Shown here: one piece after another, positions 35,707 through 44,923 of the stretch
Layout of the letters: the number at the start of each line of letters is the position of its first letter
Position numbering within the stretch: the stretch's first letter is position 1
Source: Bremerella alba
Lineage (GTDB): Bacteria > Planctomycetota > Planctomycetia > Pirellulales > Pirellulaceae
NCBI RefSeq assembly: GCF_013618625.1
Contig: NZ_JABRWO010000007.1
Location: forward strand, 248,001 to 312,000
Reading direction: 5' to 3'
DNA: 64,000 bases
Position numbers and translations under genes: made by a program
Notes under the pieces: model-generated
The model's database searches: none
What the model was told of the DNA's origin: nothing
Seen by the model: only the letters and a program-made list of their open reading frames with translations

Positions 35707-37992
35707 ATGGCGCAGCCAGGCAAGTCAAAAAAACGTGCGAAACATGTCGCGACCTTAGAGCTTCCTCCGGGAACCTTCAGACGCTTCATCTCGGAACTGT
35801 CGCATCCTGACAAGTTGCTTTACTTGGCCTGCGCCTTGTTCGCGGCCATCGCATTGTGGCTGGTAACCGGGGCGTGGAATCCGCCGATGGAATACCGCCC
35901 AGGCTTCGTTCCTCCGTCCGAAATTCACCCGCGTGTGCAATTCTCGGTCCTCGACCCGCTGGCAACCGCCAAAGCGGAACGAGACGCCGAAAACGAGGCG
36001 AAGTCGGTCTACCTGAACGAGCCGGCTCGACTCGATCAGTTGCGTTCCCGCTTGCAGTCGATCATCGTACAGCTCACCACGGCCAAGCAGTTCGATGTGG
36101 AAGTCGAGCGGCTCTGGAACGAGTTCTTTCCGATTGCCGATGACGATGTCTCCCCGCTAAGCCCCATGGAGCGAGAAGAACAGTTTCAACGGCTCAAGGC
36201 CTTGTTCAATCGCGAGAATATGCTGAATGCTTTTGAGCAAAACATCGCGACCGCTCTCAAGCCGTTCGCCTCCCGCGGAATCATGTCGCCGGAGCAACTC
36301 GAAGAAAAACAAGGGCAAGCGGCAAGCATTATCGTCGTGACTCCCGGCCCGAATGCGAATAAGCAAATTATCTCGCAGAACGATGTCTTGAAGGCGCAAG
36401 TCTTCGAGAACATCCGCACCAGCCTGCGAATTGAACTTGAGAAACTCGCCAAAGGCGAAGACATTAACTTCCTCGTCGAAGCGGTCGATTATTGGGTCGA
36501 CAAGAACCTTCCCGGTACACTCTTCATCGATAAAGCAGCTACCGCCACGGAGCGCGAAGATGCGGTGGCCGCCGTAGAGCCGGTGATGCATATCTATTCG
36601 ACCAAGGACGCCGTCGTTCTGCCTGGAAAGCCACTTGATCCTACTGAGATCAAATTGCTTCACGCCGAACACCGCGCCTACATCGATCAACGAAGTTTCT
36701 TTTCCAAGACGATTTACTCGCTGGCCATTCTGGGTATGTATTATGCCCTGGGGGCGTTGTGTGCGATTTACCTAGTTTTCAAATGCCCCAGTATCCTGAG
36801 AGACCTGAACGAGTACTTGCTGTTCCTGGTACCGACCTGCACGACGATTGCGATGGGCTATTGGTTTGACGATCGCTGGCAAGCGGAACTCATCCCAGTG
36901 ATGATTTTGGCGATGACCGTTTCGATCGCCTACCGACAGGAGTTTGCGCTTCTAGTTACCGCCTGTGTCAGCTTGGCGATTGTTCTTACCAGCGGTTCCA
37001 GCCTGGTGGCTTTCGTCACGATCACCGCCACATGTAGCGCGGCCACGTTGTCGATGAACCGGATTCGAAGCCGTAACAAGTTGATTTTCGTGGGCCTGTG
37101 GGCTGGTCTAGTGGCCTTTGCCACCAAATACGGCGTGAGTATCGTATCGGGTCAGCCAGCGACGATGGCGCTGCTTCAAGCGGCGGCCTGGCAAGGCGTG
37201 TATGCCGTGGGGGCTGGCTTCTTGATGACTGGTCTCTTGCCGTTTGTCGAAAAGGCATACGGCATCTTGACCGATATCAGTCTTTTGGAATTGGGCGATG
37301 CCGCGCATCCGCTGCTGCAGAAACTGGCCCAACGTGCTCCTGGAACTTACAATCATTCGATCACAGTTGCCTCGATTGCCGAGTCCGCGGCCGATTCGAT
37401 CGGAGCCAATGGCTTGCTGGTGCGTGTCGGTGCCTATTTCCATGACATCGGCAAGATGATGAAGCCTGAGTACTTCATTGAAAACCAGAACGCTTCCAGC
37501 AACCGCCACGATGGCTTAAATCCGGCGATCAGCACGTTGGTGATCATCGCCCACGTGAAAGACGGCGCCGACTTGGCGCGTCAGAATCGACTGCCGCGGG
37601 CTATTATCGACTTTATCGAACAACATCACGGCACCACCCTGGTCGAATACTTCTATCGCGTGGCGAGCGCCAAGGTCGAAGCCAACCCGGATGAGCGAGA
37701 GGTCGATGAAACCATCTATCGGTACCCAGGGCCGAAACCGCAAACGAAAGAAGCCGCTGTCCTGATGATTTGCGATGCGGTCGAAAGTGCTTGCCGGACA
37801 CTCGTTGAACCGACGGCTTCCCGAATTGAAGCCCTGGTGGAAGAACTTTCGATGAAGCGATTATTAGACGGGCAGTTCGACGAATGTGGCCTGACGCTGA
37901 GCGAACTGCGTCAAATTCAATCAAGCGTCACCAAGAGCCTCACGGCGGTCTACCATGGCCGCGTAAAATACCCTAGTTCGCAACCTGCATAA
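35707..37992 (+). CDS. 7TM-HD membrane phosphodiesterase (PgpH/YqfF type, c-di-AMP)
   Basis: A 761-aa protein with the 7TM-HD layout: one N-terminal transmembrane helix (about residues 37-52), a large extracytoplasmic 7TMR-HDED domain (to about 330), a cluster of seven membrane helices (about 340-530) and a cytoplasmic HD domain with YNHSITVASIAESAADSIGA, AYFHDIGKMMKPEYF, NPAISTLVIIAHVKDG and FIEQHHGTTLVEYFY. Characterised members (PgpH) hydrolyse cyclic-di-AMP to pApA. The gene sits between phoH and ybeY, as in many bacteria, and is probably translated from the same mRNA. The ligand sensed by the outside domain is unknown. No c-di-AMP synthase gene is seen in the window. Confidence 0.94.
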   Translation: MAQPGKSKKRAKHVATLELPPGTFRRFISELSHPDKLLYLACALFAAIALWLVTGAWNPPMEYRPGFVPPSEIHPRVQFSVLDPLATAKAERDAENEAKSVYLNEPARLDQLRSRLQSIIVQLTTAKQFDVEVERLWNEFFPIADDDVSPLSPMEREEQFQRLKALFNRENMLNAFEQNIATALKPFASRGIMSPEQLEEKQGQAASIIVVTPGPNANKQIISQNDVLKAQVFENIRTSLRIELEKLAKGEDINFLVEAVDYWVDKNLPGTLFIDKAATATEREDAVAAVEPVMHIYSTKDAVVLPGKPLDPTEIKLLHAEHRAYIDQRSFFSKTIYSLAILGMYYALGALCAIYLVFKCPSILRDLNEYLLFLVPTCTTIAMGYWFDDRWQAELIPVMILAMTVSIAYRQEFALLVTACVSLAIVLTSGSSLVAFVTITATCSAATLSMNRIRSRNKLIFVGLWAGLVAFATKYGVSIVSGQPATMALLQAAAWQGVYAVGAGFLMTGLLPFVEKAYGILTDISLLELGDAAHPLLQKLAQRAPGTYNHSITVASIAESAADSIGANGLLVRVGAYFHDIGKMMKPEYFIENQNASSNRHDGLNPAISTLVIIAHVKDGADLARQNRLPRAIIDFIEQHHGTTLVEYFYRVASAKVEANPDEREVDETIYRYPGPKPQTKEAAVLMICDAVESACRTLVEPTASRIEALVEELSMKRLLDGQFDECGLTLSELRQIQSSVTKSLTAVYHGRVKYPSSQPA

Positions 37993-38002
37993 AGCGAGAC
38001 CG

Positions 38003-38485
38003 ATGTCCTCGGACTACGAAATAAATCTTTCCAATCGCCAAACAGAACATCCTGTTCCACAGGATCTCTTGGAAAAAGCCGTCCGGGAAGTCTTTTCCGG
38101 CGAAGGCTACCCGCGAGGCGAAGTCGGTATCGCCGTTGTTGATAACGCTGAGATACATGACTGTAATGTTCAATTTCTTCAGCATGATTACCCCACCGAC
38201 GTCATTACGTTTCCGATGGATCAGACCGATGATTTCCTGTCTGGCGAGATCATGTTAAGTGCCGAGTACGCGGCGGAAGAAGCCCGGCAACACGGCTGGA
38301 AAACCGAAGAAGAGATGACGTTGTACGTCGTGCATGGCTGTTTGCACTTGGCTGGCTACGACGATCACGAAGACCACGACCGCCAGGAAATGCGGCGTCT
38401 CGAAAAGCACTACCTTAGCAAGCTGGATATTGCGTATGCTGGCCAGTCGTCGGCTGCCGATTCCTCAAGTCACGGAGCAACCTAG
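38003..38485 (+). CDS. ybeY: Endoribonuclease YbeY (rRNA maturation)
   Basis: A 160-aa metallo-RNase needed for 16S rRNA 3' processing and 70S ribosome quality control. The core reads FLQHDYPTDVITFPMDQ, GEIMLSAEYAAEEA and the zinc motif VVHGCLHLAGYDDHEDHDRQ. In most YbeY proteins the zinc triad is H-x3-H-x5-H (HGxLHLxGYDH); here an extra Asp gives GYDDH, so the third histidine is one residue later. The fold before and after is normal and the protein is probably active. The C-terminal 25 residues are variable. The gene follows the 7TM-HD stop by 10 bp and precedes the cnnM-like gene by 3 bp, making a typical phoH operon. Confidence 0.94.
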   Translation: MSSDYEINLSNRQTEHPVPQDLLEKAVREVFSGEGYPRGEVGIAVVDNAEIHDCNVQFLQHDYPTDVITFPMDQTDDFLSGEIMLSAEYAAEEARQHGWKTEEEMTLYVVHGCLHLAGYDDHEDHDRQEMRRLEKHYLSKLDIAYAGQSSAADSSSHGAT

Positions 38486-38488
38486 GCG

Positions 38489-39784
38489 ATGGGACCGACG
38501 CTTTTCATCTGGCTAGCTACCTCTAGTTGGTTGGTTCTGATTCTGTCATCCATTGCTGCGACCATTCTGCCTGACATGCTCTGGCACGACTTGGAAGAGT
38601 ACTGCGAGAAACGCGATCGTCTGCGTCTGTTCAGCACCATTCACGAGCACCATGAAATTGCCGCCTTGGCTGCCCAGGCCCTGCAAGTTCTGAGCCTGGC
38701 GATCTTCCTGATTTCCAGCCAGGCATGGCTGCTCGGCTTACGCGAAGGCTCACTGCTCGATGCGTTCATCTTTACAGGCGATGTTGCTGGGGTGACCTTG
38801 GTTTTGATGGTGACGATGGTTTGGTTGCCCTGGGCAGTCGCCGAACACTTTGGGCCTCCATTTATCTATTTCACGTGGCCCATCTGGTCGACCGTGAGCA
38901 CCGTCTTCTACCCGGTAACCTACGGGGTCGATTTCCTGGGCAGCGTGATGAAGCGGGCCGCTGGTATTGTGGACGAGCCACCCGACGAAGAAGAGGAATT
39001 TGAAGAAGAAATCCGGACCATCGTGACTGAGGCCATTCGCGAAGGTCATATTGAAGAAGATGCCCGAGAAATGATCGAAGGGGTCATGGACCTCGACGAT
39101 ACGGAAACAGTCAGCATCATGACGCCTCGCAGCGAGATCGATTCTCTGGCGGCGACGACCTCTTGGTGGGAAATCGTTGAGTTCATTTCCAAAACGGGCC
39201 GCACACGCATCCCAGTGTGGGATGGCAGTCGCGATAACTTTGCCGGGCTTCTGTACGTGAAGGACTTGCTGCCGGAACTTGCCCGTCCTGAATCTACCCG
39301 CAAGTCGCTGCTGGACCTGGCTCGTCCTGTGATCCACGTGCCGCAGAGCATGACCGTTAGCGAACTGTTGAAGTACTTTCTGAGAAAGCGAACGCACCTG
39401 GCTTTAGTGGTTGACGAATACCATGCCGTGACTGGTCTGGTGACAATCGAGGATGTGTTGGAAGAAATTGTCGGCGAGATTGTCGACGAGCATGATATCG
39501 ATGAAGCCGACAACGGGATCATCCAGGTTTCGGATGAAGAAGCAGACGTGACCGGCAAAGCTCATGTCGAAGACATCAACGAGGTTCTGGGCATGGAACT
39601 TCCTGAAGAAGACGACTACGATACGATCGGCGGTCTGGTCATCCACGAGATGAAGCGAATCCCTAAGCCGGGCGAACAGCTTCAAGTGGGAGACGTTTCG
39701 ATCCAAGTGGTCGCTTCCGATCGTCGCCGGATTCATCAGTTGCGGCTGATTCGCTCGAAGCAAAATAAGGTTCAGTCAGCGTAG
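38489..39784 (+). CDS. CNNM/CorC family membrane protein with CBS pair
   Basis: A 431-aa protein of the CNNM/CorC (HlyC/TlyC) group. An N-terminal DUF21-like membrane domain with four hydrophobic segments (to about residue 150) is followed by a highly acidic linker (DEPPDEEEEFEEEI), a pair of CBS domains (MTPRSEIDSLAATTSWWEIV; VDEYHAVTGLVTIEDVLEEI) and a CorC/HlyC C-terminal domain from about 345 (ADVTGKAHVEDINEVLGMEL). Relatives are linked to magnesium or cobalt efflux and bind ATP-Mg in the CBS module. The gene is in the phoH-ybeY run, its normal place. Compared with standard members the DUF21 domain is divergent. Confidence 0.9.
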   Translation: MGPTLFIWLATSSWLVLILSSIAATILPDMLWHDLEEYCEKRDRLRLFSTIHEHHEIAALAAQALQVLSLAIFLISSQAWLLGLREGSLLDAFIFTGDVAGVTLVLMVTMVWLPWAVAEHFGPPFIYFTWPIWSTVSTVFYPVTYGVDFLGSVMKRAAGIVDEPPDEEEEFEEEIRTIVTEAIREGHIEEDAREMIEGVMDLDDTETVSIMTPRSEIDSLAATTSWWEIVEFISKTGRTRIPVWDGSRDNFAGLLYVKDLLPELARPESTRKSLLDLARPVIHVPQSMTVSELLKYFLRKRTHLALVVDEYHAVTGLVTIEDVLEEIVGEIVDEHDIDEADNGIIQVSDEEADVTGKAHVEDINEVLGMELPEEDDYDTIGGLVIHEMKRIPKPGEQLQVGDVSIQVVASDRRRIHQLRLIRSKQNKVQSA

Positions 39785-39838
39785 CTAGCACGTTTTTCGC
39801 CCAGGCTTTCGAAGTTCCTATAAGAAATCTCTCATCTT

Positions 39839-40591
39839 ATGTCGGCGGAAAAATCGCTAGCTATCGTCATACGGACCGTCGATTTCAGCGAAACCTCTTG
39901 CATCGCAACGCTATTCACCGAGGATTTCGGCAAAATCACAGCACTAGCCAAAGGGTGCAAGCGTCCCAAGAGCCCATTCGAGTCTGCTCTTGACGTTTTG
40001 ACCGTAAGTGGAATAGTCTTCCTCCACAAAAAAAGCGACAGCCTTGATTTGCTGACCGAAGCGAAAGTCGAACGACGTTTCCGAGCAGGGCAAAAGAGTT
40101 CCGATCATCTGTACGCCGGTTATTACCTGGCCGAGCTACTAGCGCAGTTGACGGACCACTCTGATCCCCATCCGGAATTATTCCATTTGGCCGACGAAAT
40201 CCTTTCGCAGCTGAATCAGTACGAGGCCGTTGCTCCTTTGGTGTTGCGGTTCGAGATGATGTTACTACGCCATCTCGGTCAATTGCCTGAACTGACACAT
40301 TGCGTCGAAACAGGAGAACCAATTGCCGAGCGCGGACGTACTCCCTTCGGACTGCTCGCTGGTGGCGTACTTTCGAGAAAGGCCCGTAGCGGACATCGTC
40401 AGGTCATTGACGTGGCAGTGGATACGCTTCAGCTACTATCGATTTATGCCGCGGAAGACGAGCGATGGAAGCGTACGGAAATTCCCTCGCGTCTGGCCAT
40501 GGAGGTCCGGGCACTCGTCAATAGATACCTCAGCCATACCCTGGGCAAGACACCCAGATTGCGAGAATACCTGCAGATTCTCTCGATTTGA
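39839..40591 (+). CDS. recO: DNA repair protein RecO
   Basis: A 250-aa RecO: an N-terminal OB-fold (AIVIRTVDFSETSCIATLFT, then FGKITALAKGCKRPKSPFES) and a C-terminal helical domain (YYLAELLAQLTDHSDPHPEL; RFEMMLLRHLGQLPEL). RecO helps RecR load RecA onto SSB-coated single-stranded DNA. Many RecO proteins carry a CxxC...CxxC zinc site after LPxL; here only one Cys remains (THCVETGEPIAERGRTPFGL), so the zinc site is lost, as in the Escherichia coli type. It follows the cnnM gene by 54 bp and precedes the TPR lipoprotein by 38 bp, so it is probably part of the same transcript. Confidence 0.9.
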   Translation: MSAEKSLAIVIRTVDFSETSCIATLFTEDFGKITALAKGCKRPKSPFESALDVLTVSGIVFLHKKSDSLDLLTEAKVERRFRAGQKSSDHLYAGYYLAELLAQLTDHSDPHPELFHLADEILSQLNQYEAVAPLVLRFEMMLLRHLGQLPELTHCVETGEPIAERGRTPFGLLAGGVLSRKARSGHRQVIDVAVDTLQLLSIYAAEDERWKRTEIPSRLAMEVRALVNRYLSHTLGKTPRLREYLQILSI

Positions 40592-40629
40592 GCACGGGTT
40601 GGACCACGCATAGGGCAAGGAAGTCCTCG

Positions 40630-41916
40630 ATGATGAAAACCACCACGATCGTCACCCTCGGCATTTTGTCGACCGCTTCGGCTATCGGCTGTACAAACTT
40701 CGGCCAGCGCGATCCCGTGCCGCCGTCGACAGCGTTCAGCCCTTCCGGAGGACAGATAACGCAAGTTAGCTACGAAGAAGAAGGAGTGCAGCGGGGTCAG
40801 TCGCCTGAGCCTGAGGCTGCCTCCGGCAACTCGTGGTGGGACCCAAGCGGTGTCGGTGCGAAAACACTAGAGGTCACCGGCAACACGTCCGAAAACCGGG
40901 CACTTGCCAAGCGGCTATTTGCCGAGGCCGAGGGCCTCTACGAGCAAGGAATGGCCGCCGAAGGGAACGAGCGAAACCGCAAGCTGAATCAAGCGGCCGG
41001 AATCTTTAAACGGGCCGGCGTCTATCACCAGGATTCAACCCTTGAGGAAGACGCGTTGATGTACTCTGGCGAGTGCTACTTTTTTCTCGACAACTATCCC
41101 GATGCGACTAAGCAGTACGACCAACTAGTCAAAAAGTATCCTAACTCGAAACACCTCGATGCCGTTGGGGCGAGACGCTTTAAGTTGGCCCGATATTGGC
41201 TCGATCGCCATACCAAAGAGCGTACCTGGTCTCTCCAGCCCAACCTGACGGATGAGCAGTTGCCGCTGTTCGATCGCTTTGGTAATGCCATCAAACTGTT
41301 CGATTTGATTCGATTGGACGATCCAACCGGCGATTTGGCCGATGACGCGACCCTGGCTGCGGCGAATGCCCACTTCCGGGAAGCCAATTTTGAATCGGCC
41401 GATCGATTCTACACCGATCTACGCGAAAACTTTCCGACTAGCGAACACCAGTTCACCGCCCACTACCTGGGCGTAGTGACCAAATTGAAGGTCTATCAAG
41501 GCGCCGAATACGACGGCAAGCCATTGGAAGACGCCGAGAAGCTTTTGGTCCGCATCAAGCGTCAGTTCCCGGATAAGACGCAAGAGAACATGCAGGTCAT
41601 TGAGAAACTGGACTTCGACATTCGTGCCGCTCAGGCTGAGCGACTATGGAACAAAGCCGCGTTCTACGATCGGCGTCGTGAATACCAAGGCGCGTATCAC
41701 TATTACTCGCAAGTCATCGAAAAATTCCCGTCATCTAACATGGCCGATGCGGCGAAGGAACGTATTACCGAGATCAAGGGACGTCCTGGCACTCCCACGC
41801 CTCCTGCTGAGTTCCTTTACGGTTGGATGGATCGCAAGACTAATTTACCGGAACCATCTCAGACACCGGTTGAAAATATCGCGACTCGCGCGGACGACGA
41901 AACGGAAACGCGTTAG
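40630..41916 (+). CDS. BamD-like TPR outer-membrane lipoprotein
   Basis: A 428-aa lipoprotein starting at ATG 40630 (MMKTTTIVTLGILSTASAIGC), with AAGGAAG upstream; the Cys after AIG is the lipidation site. After a disordered segment (to about residue 80) there are tetratricopeptide-like repeats: ALAKRLFAEAEGLYEQGMAA, AGIFKRAGVYHQDSTLEEDA, MYSGECYFFLDNYPDATKQY, and further ones up to YQGAYHYYSQVIEKFPSSNM. The pattern resembles BamD/YfiO, which takes part in beta-barrel protein assembly. Compared with BamD (about 245 aa) it is longer and has an extra C-terminal linker. It is followed by an LptE-like gene, so both could serve outer-membrane biogenesis. Confidence 0.8.
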   Translation: MMKTTTIVTLGILSTASAIGCTNFGQRDPVPPSTAFSPSGGQITQVSYEEEGVQRGQSPEPEAASGNSWWDPSGVGAKTLEVTGNTSENRALAKRLFAEAEGLYEQGMAAEGNERNRKLNQAAGIFKRAGVYHQDSTLEEDALMYSGECYFFLDNYPDATKQYDQLVKKYPNSKHLDAVGARRFKLARYWLDRHTKERTWSLQPNLTDEQLPLFDRFGNAIKLFDLIRLDDPTGDLADDATLAAANAHFREANFESADRFYTDLRENFPTSEHQFTAHYLGVVTKLKVYQGAEYDGKPLEDAEKLLVRIKRQFPDKTQENMQVIEKLDFDIRAAQAERLWNKAAFYDRRREYQGAYHYYSQVIEKFPSSNMADAAKERITEIKGRPGTPTPPAEFLYGWMDRKTNLPEPSQTPVENIATRADDETETR

Positions 41917-41939
41917 GCTCTTCGAGACCTTGAGAACTC

Positions 41940-42491
41940 ATGCGACATCCGCTGACACTAACCCGATCCCTTTTGTTTGCCGCTTTCATACTGATTGCGG
42001 CAAGTCAATTTGGTTGCGTTCATTATCAGATTGGCAACCGAAGTCTGTATCGGCCTGATATCCGGACGGTTCATGTCCCGATTTTCACGTCACTGATCTA
42101 CCGTCGTGACCTGGGCGAACGCATAACCGAAGCGGTGATCAAGGAAATAGAAGCTACCACTCCCTATAAAATCGCTGACGCTCAATCAGCCGATAGTGTT
42201 CTACGGGGAAGTCTGGTGACCGAGAACAAGCTCGTTCAGGGTCAAAACAGCCTGGATGATCCACGTATCTTGCAAGAGAACTTCCAGATTCACTACGAGT
42301 GGATCGACCAACGAGGTCAACTCGTTCGGCAGCCTGGGGCGCTCTCGCTGGCTCCCGTCTTGATGAGCGAGACTCTCACCGCCACCGGCATTCTCTATCC
42401 GGAACCGGGGCAATCGATGGTAACGGCACAACAAGACGCGATTAACCAATTCGCTCGGGAACTGGTTCGTCATATGCAGACCCCCTGGTAG
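41940..42491 (+). CDS. LptE-like LPS-assembly lipoprotein
   Basis: A 183-aa lipoprotein with a leader ending ASQFGC (lipidation Cys about residue 26). The mature part follows the LptE pattern: HYQIGNRSLYRPDIRTVHVP, IFTSLIYRRDLGERITEAVI, KEIEATTPYKIADAQSADSV, a beta-rich middle and a C-terminal helix AQQDAINQFARELVRHM. In proteobacteria LptE plugs the LptD barrel and helps place lipopolysaccharide in the outer leaflet; planctomycete homologues are usually annotated by this domain. It follows the TPR lipoprotein by 23 bp, which supports a joint role in outer-membrane assembly. No lptD gene is in the window. Confidence 0.85.
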   Translation: MRHPLTLTRSLLFAAFILIAASQFGCVHYQIGNRSLYRPDIRTVHVPIFTSLIYRRDLGERITEAVIKEIEATTPYKIADAQSADSVLRGSLVTENKLVQGQNSLDDPRILQENFQIHYEWIDQRGQLVRQPGALSLAPVLMSETLTATGILYPEPGQSMVTAQQDAINQFARELVRHMQTPW

Positions 42492-42535
42492 AACCCGGGA
42501 TACGTCCGTACGAAAGCGTTTGCTAAAATTCTGGA

Positions 42536-43453
42536 ATGAGATCTACTCCCCACAGTACGACCTTAGCACAGCGTTATCCTTACCGTGCTCTCACGTGGCA
42601 ACTTCGCACACGTACGCTGCGTTTCAATCGTACTCCCAAGCTTATGGGAATCTTGAACGTTACGCCGGACAGCTTTTCAGACGGGGGACAATGGATCGAT
42701 CCACAAGCCGCAATCGACCGAGCCCTCCAAATGGAAGCCGAAGGGGCGGATATCGTTGATGTTGGAGGAGAAAGCACCCGCCCTTACTCAGAGCCAGTGA
42801 CTGCTGAGGAAGAGATCCGACGCATCATTCCCATTATCCAATCGTTGGCCGAGTCGCTCCGCATTCCTATTTCGATCGATACCACGAAAGCAATCGTGGC
42901 CAAGGAAGCAATTGCCGCCGGGGCCGAGGTCATCAACGACGTCAGCGGACTTGAAGCGGACCCAGGCATGGTTCCTTTGGCGGTAGAAACGGGCGTGGGC
43001 GTCTGTGCAATGCATATGCGAGGCAATCCGCAAACGATGCAGGACGATCCCGAATACGACGACGTTGTGTTAGACATCTTCGATTATCTGCAGGATCGGT
43101 ACCGCCAGCTAAGATTGGCAGGCATCGAGCGCAGCAAGATCTGCCTCGACCCTGGCATTGGATTCGGCAAGACACATCAGCACAACCTGGACTTGATGGC
43201 CCAGTGCGACGAATTCCACGCGCTGAATTGCCCGATTCTGGTTGGTCATTCCCGGAAAGGGTTCCTGGCTAAGATTCTCGGTGACAAGGACTTAGACCGT
43301 ACGTTGGCAACCGTTGGCTCAACGCTCACGCTGGCTCGGCTCGGAGTTCAAATCATCCGAGTGCACAATGTGAAAGCCAACAAGGAATCCCTGGAAGCGT
43401 TTGTCGCTACTGGGGGCGTCGACGGTGTCCCTCGAGAATTGCCCGAAGCCTAG
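42536..43453 (+). CDS. folP: Dihydropteroate synthase
   Basis: A 305-aa TIM-barrel enzyme that joins 6-hydroxymethyl-7,8-dihydropterin diphosphate with para-aminobenzoate in folate synthesis. Family blocks: PKLMGILNVTPDSFSDGG, ADIVDVGGESTRPYSEPVTA, PISIDTTKAIVAKEAIAAGA, EVINDVSGLEADPGM, VCAMHMRGNPQTMQ, ICLDPGIGFGKTHQHNL, ILVGHSRKGFL and QIIRVHNVKANKE. These include the substrate-binding Asn, Asp, Lys and Arg residues. The N-terminal 30 residues before the barrel are rich in Arg and Thr and unlike the usual start. It begins 44 bp after the LptE-like stop. All key positions look normal. Confidence 0.95.
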   Translation: MRSTPHSTTLAQRYPYRALTWQLRTRTLRFNRTPKLMGILNVTPDSFSDGGQWIDPQAAIDRALQMEAEGADIVDVGGESTRPYSEPVTAEEEIRRIIPIIQSLAESLRIPISIDTTKAIVAKEAIAAGAEVINDVSGLEADPGMVPLAVETGVGVCAMHMRGNPQTMQDDPEYDDVVLDIFDYLQDRYRQLRLAGIERSKICLDPGIGFGKTHQHNLDLMAQCDEFHALNCPILVGHSRKGFLAKILGDKDLDRTLATVGSTLTLARLGVQIIRVHNVKANKESLEAFVATGGVDGVPRELPEA

Positions 43454-43606
43454 TAGCCGCAAGATGAATTCATCGCCATAAGCCGTTACTGGGCAGACCG
43501 TTAGTGCTTGCCCATGTCTCGAGCAATACGAACCTTTCGCATTGACCCAATGTCCCTTTCCAGGGATAATCCGAAATTGGACGAATTGTTTCTCAAGGTT
43601 TGAATA

Positions 43607-44881
43607 ATGGCGATTGCTGACGATCTCGACTTAGCCACCTATTGCAAAGAAACGGCTGAAAAAGCGCAAGCCGCGTCACGTGTGCTCGGCACAGTCTCAG
43701 GTCAAGCTAAGAATGACTGGCTGCGTGCTTCCGCTGCTGCGCTACGAAACAGCTTTGAAAGCATCGCCCAGGCCAACGAAAAAGACATTGCCAACGCACC
43801 CCAGTACGGCCTGTCAGACGCCCAGATCGATCGGCTCCGATTGACCAAGGATCGGGTTGCAGGAATTGCCTCGGCCTTGGAAGAGATCGCCATGTTCCCC
43901 GATCCCATCGGGGCCACGATCGAATCATCGGTTCGTCCGAACGGTTTAGCAATTCAAAAGATTCGTGTTCCTCTGGGGGTCGTTTTCTTTATCTACGAAT
44001 CGCGCCCAAACGTCACCGCTGATGCAGCCGCCATTTGCGTGAAGAGCGGCAATGCGGTGATCCTACGAGGCGGCAAAGAAGCGATGCATTCCTCGCAGGC
44101 CATTGTCAGCATTCTGCAGGCTCAAGCGGTCGAGTTCGGTATTCCCGCGGATGCCCTGCAGTTGGTTTCTACGACCGACCGGGCTGCGGTGGGCCATTTC
44201 CTGAAACTCGATCAACTTATCGATGTCGCGATTCCGCGCGGAGGCGAAGGCCTCATTCGCCGCGTCAGCGAAGAAGCCACCATGCCGGTTATCAAGCACT
44301 TTGCCGGTAACTGTCATGTCTACGTCGACCAAGCCGCCGACTTGAACATGGCCCTGCAGATTACGGTCAACAGTAAGTGTCATCGTTATGGTGTTTGTAA
44401 CGCGGCGGAATCATTGGTCGTGCACAAGCATGTCGCGGACAAGTTTCTGCCACTGGTCGCCGCAGCGTTCTCGACCGAAGGAGTCGAGATGCGCGGAGAT
44501 GAAGCCACGTGCTCCATCGTACCGACCGCCACGCAGGCATCTGAAGAGGATTTTGGTGCCGAATACCTGGGCCCTGTCATTTCAGTGAAAGTCGTTGAAA
44601 ACATCGATGACGCGATTGCCCACATCAATAAGTACAGCTCGAAGCACACCGAATCAATCGTGACTGAGAACTTGGCCGCCAGTCGAAAGTTCTCAGCACA
44701 GATCGACAGTTCAGCCGTGATGGTCAACGCGAGTACCCGTTTTAACGACGGCGGCGAATTCGGTCTCGGGGCGGAAATCGGAATCAGTACCGATAAATTC
44801 CATGCCCGCGGCCCGTGCGGAATCGAAGCCCTTACCAGCTACAAATACATCGTCATGGGAGAAGGTCACGTTCGCCAATAG
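43607..44881 (+). CDS. proA: Gamma-glutamyl phosphate reductase
   Basis: A 424-aa NADPH-dependent enzyme that reduces gamma-glutamyl phosphate to glutamate semialdehyde, the second step of proline synthesis. Aldehyde-dehydrogenase-fold motifs: [74 protein letters not shown], the catalytic Cys in [14 protein letters not shown], and the end block [20 protein letters not shown]. Length and motif spacing are normal. No proB (glutamate 5-kinase) is adjacent. The gene precedes fliM by 42 bp on the same strand, an unusual neighbour that may share its transcript. Confidence 0.96.
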   Translation: MAIADDLDLATYCKETAEKAQAASRVLGTVSGQAKNDWLRASAAALRNSFESIAQANEKDIANAPQYGLSDAQIDRLRLTKDRVAGIASALEEIAMFPDPIGATIESSVRPNGLAIQKIRVPLGVVFFIYESRPNVTADAAAICVKSGNAVILRGGKEAMHSSQAIVSILQAQAVEFGIPADALQLVSTTDRAAVGHFLKLDQLIDVAIPRGGEGLIRRVSEEATMPVIKHFAGNCHVYVDQAADLNMALQITVNSKCHRYGVCNAAESLVVHKHVADKFLPLVAAAFSTEGVEMRGDEATCSIVPTATQASEEDFGAEYLGPVISVKVVENIDDAIAHINKYSSKHTESIVTENLAASRKFSAQIDSSAVMVNASTRFNDGGEFGLGAEIGISTDKFHARGPCGIEALTSYKYIVMGEGHVRQ

Positions 44882-44923
44882 AGTCGAACGTCGACTGATT
44901 TTCGTGAATCAAGGGAGTGATTC

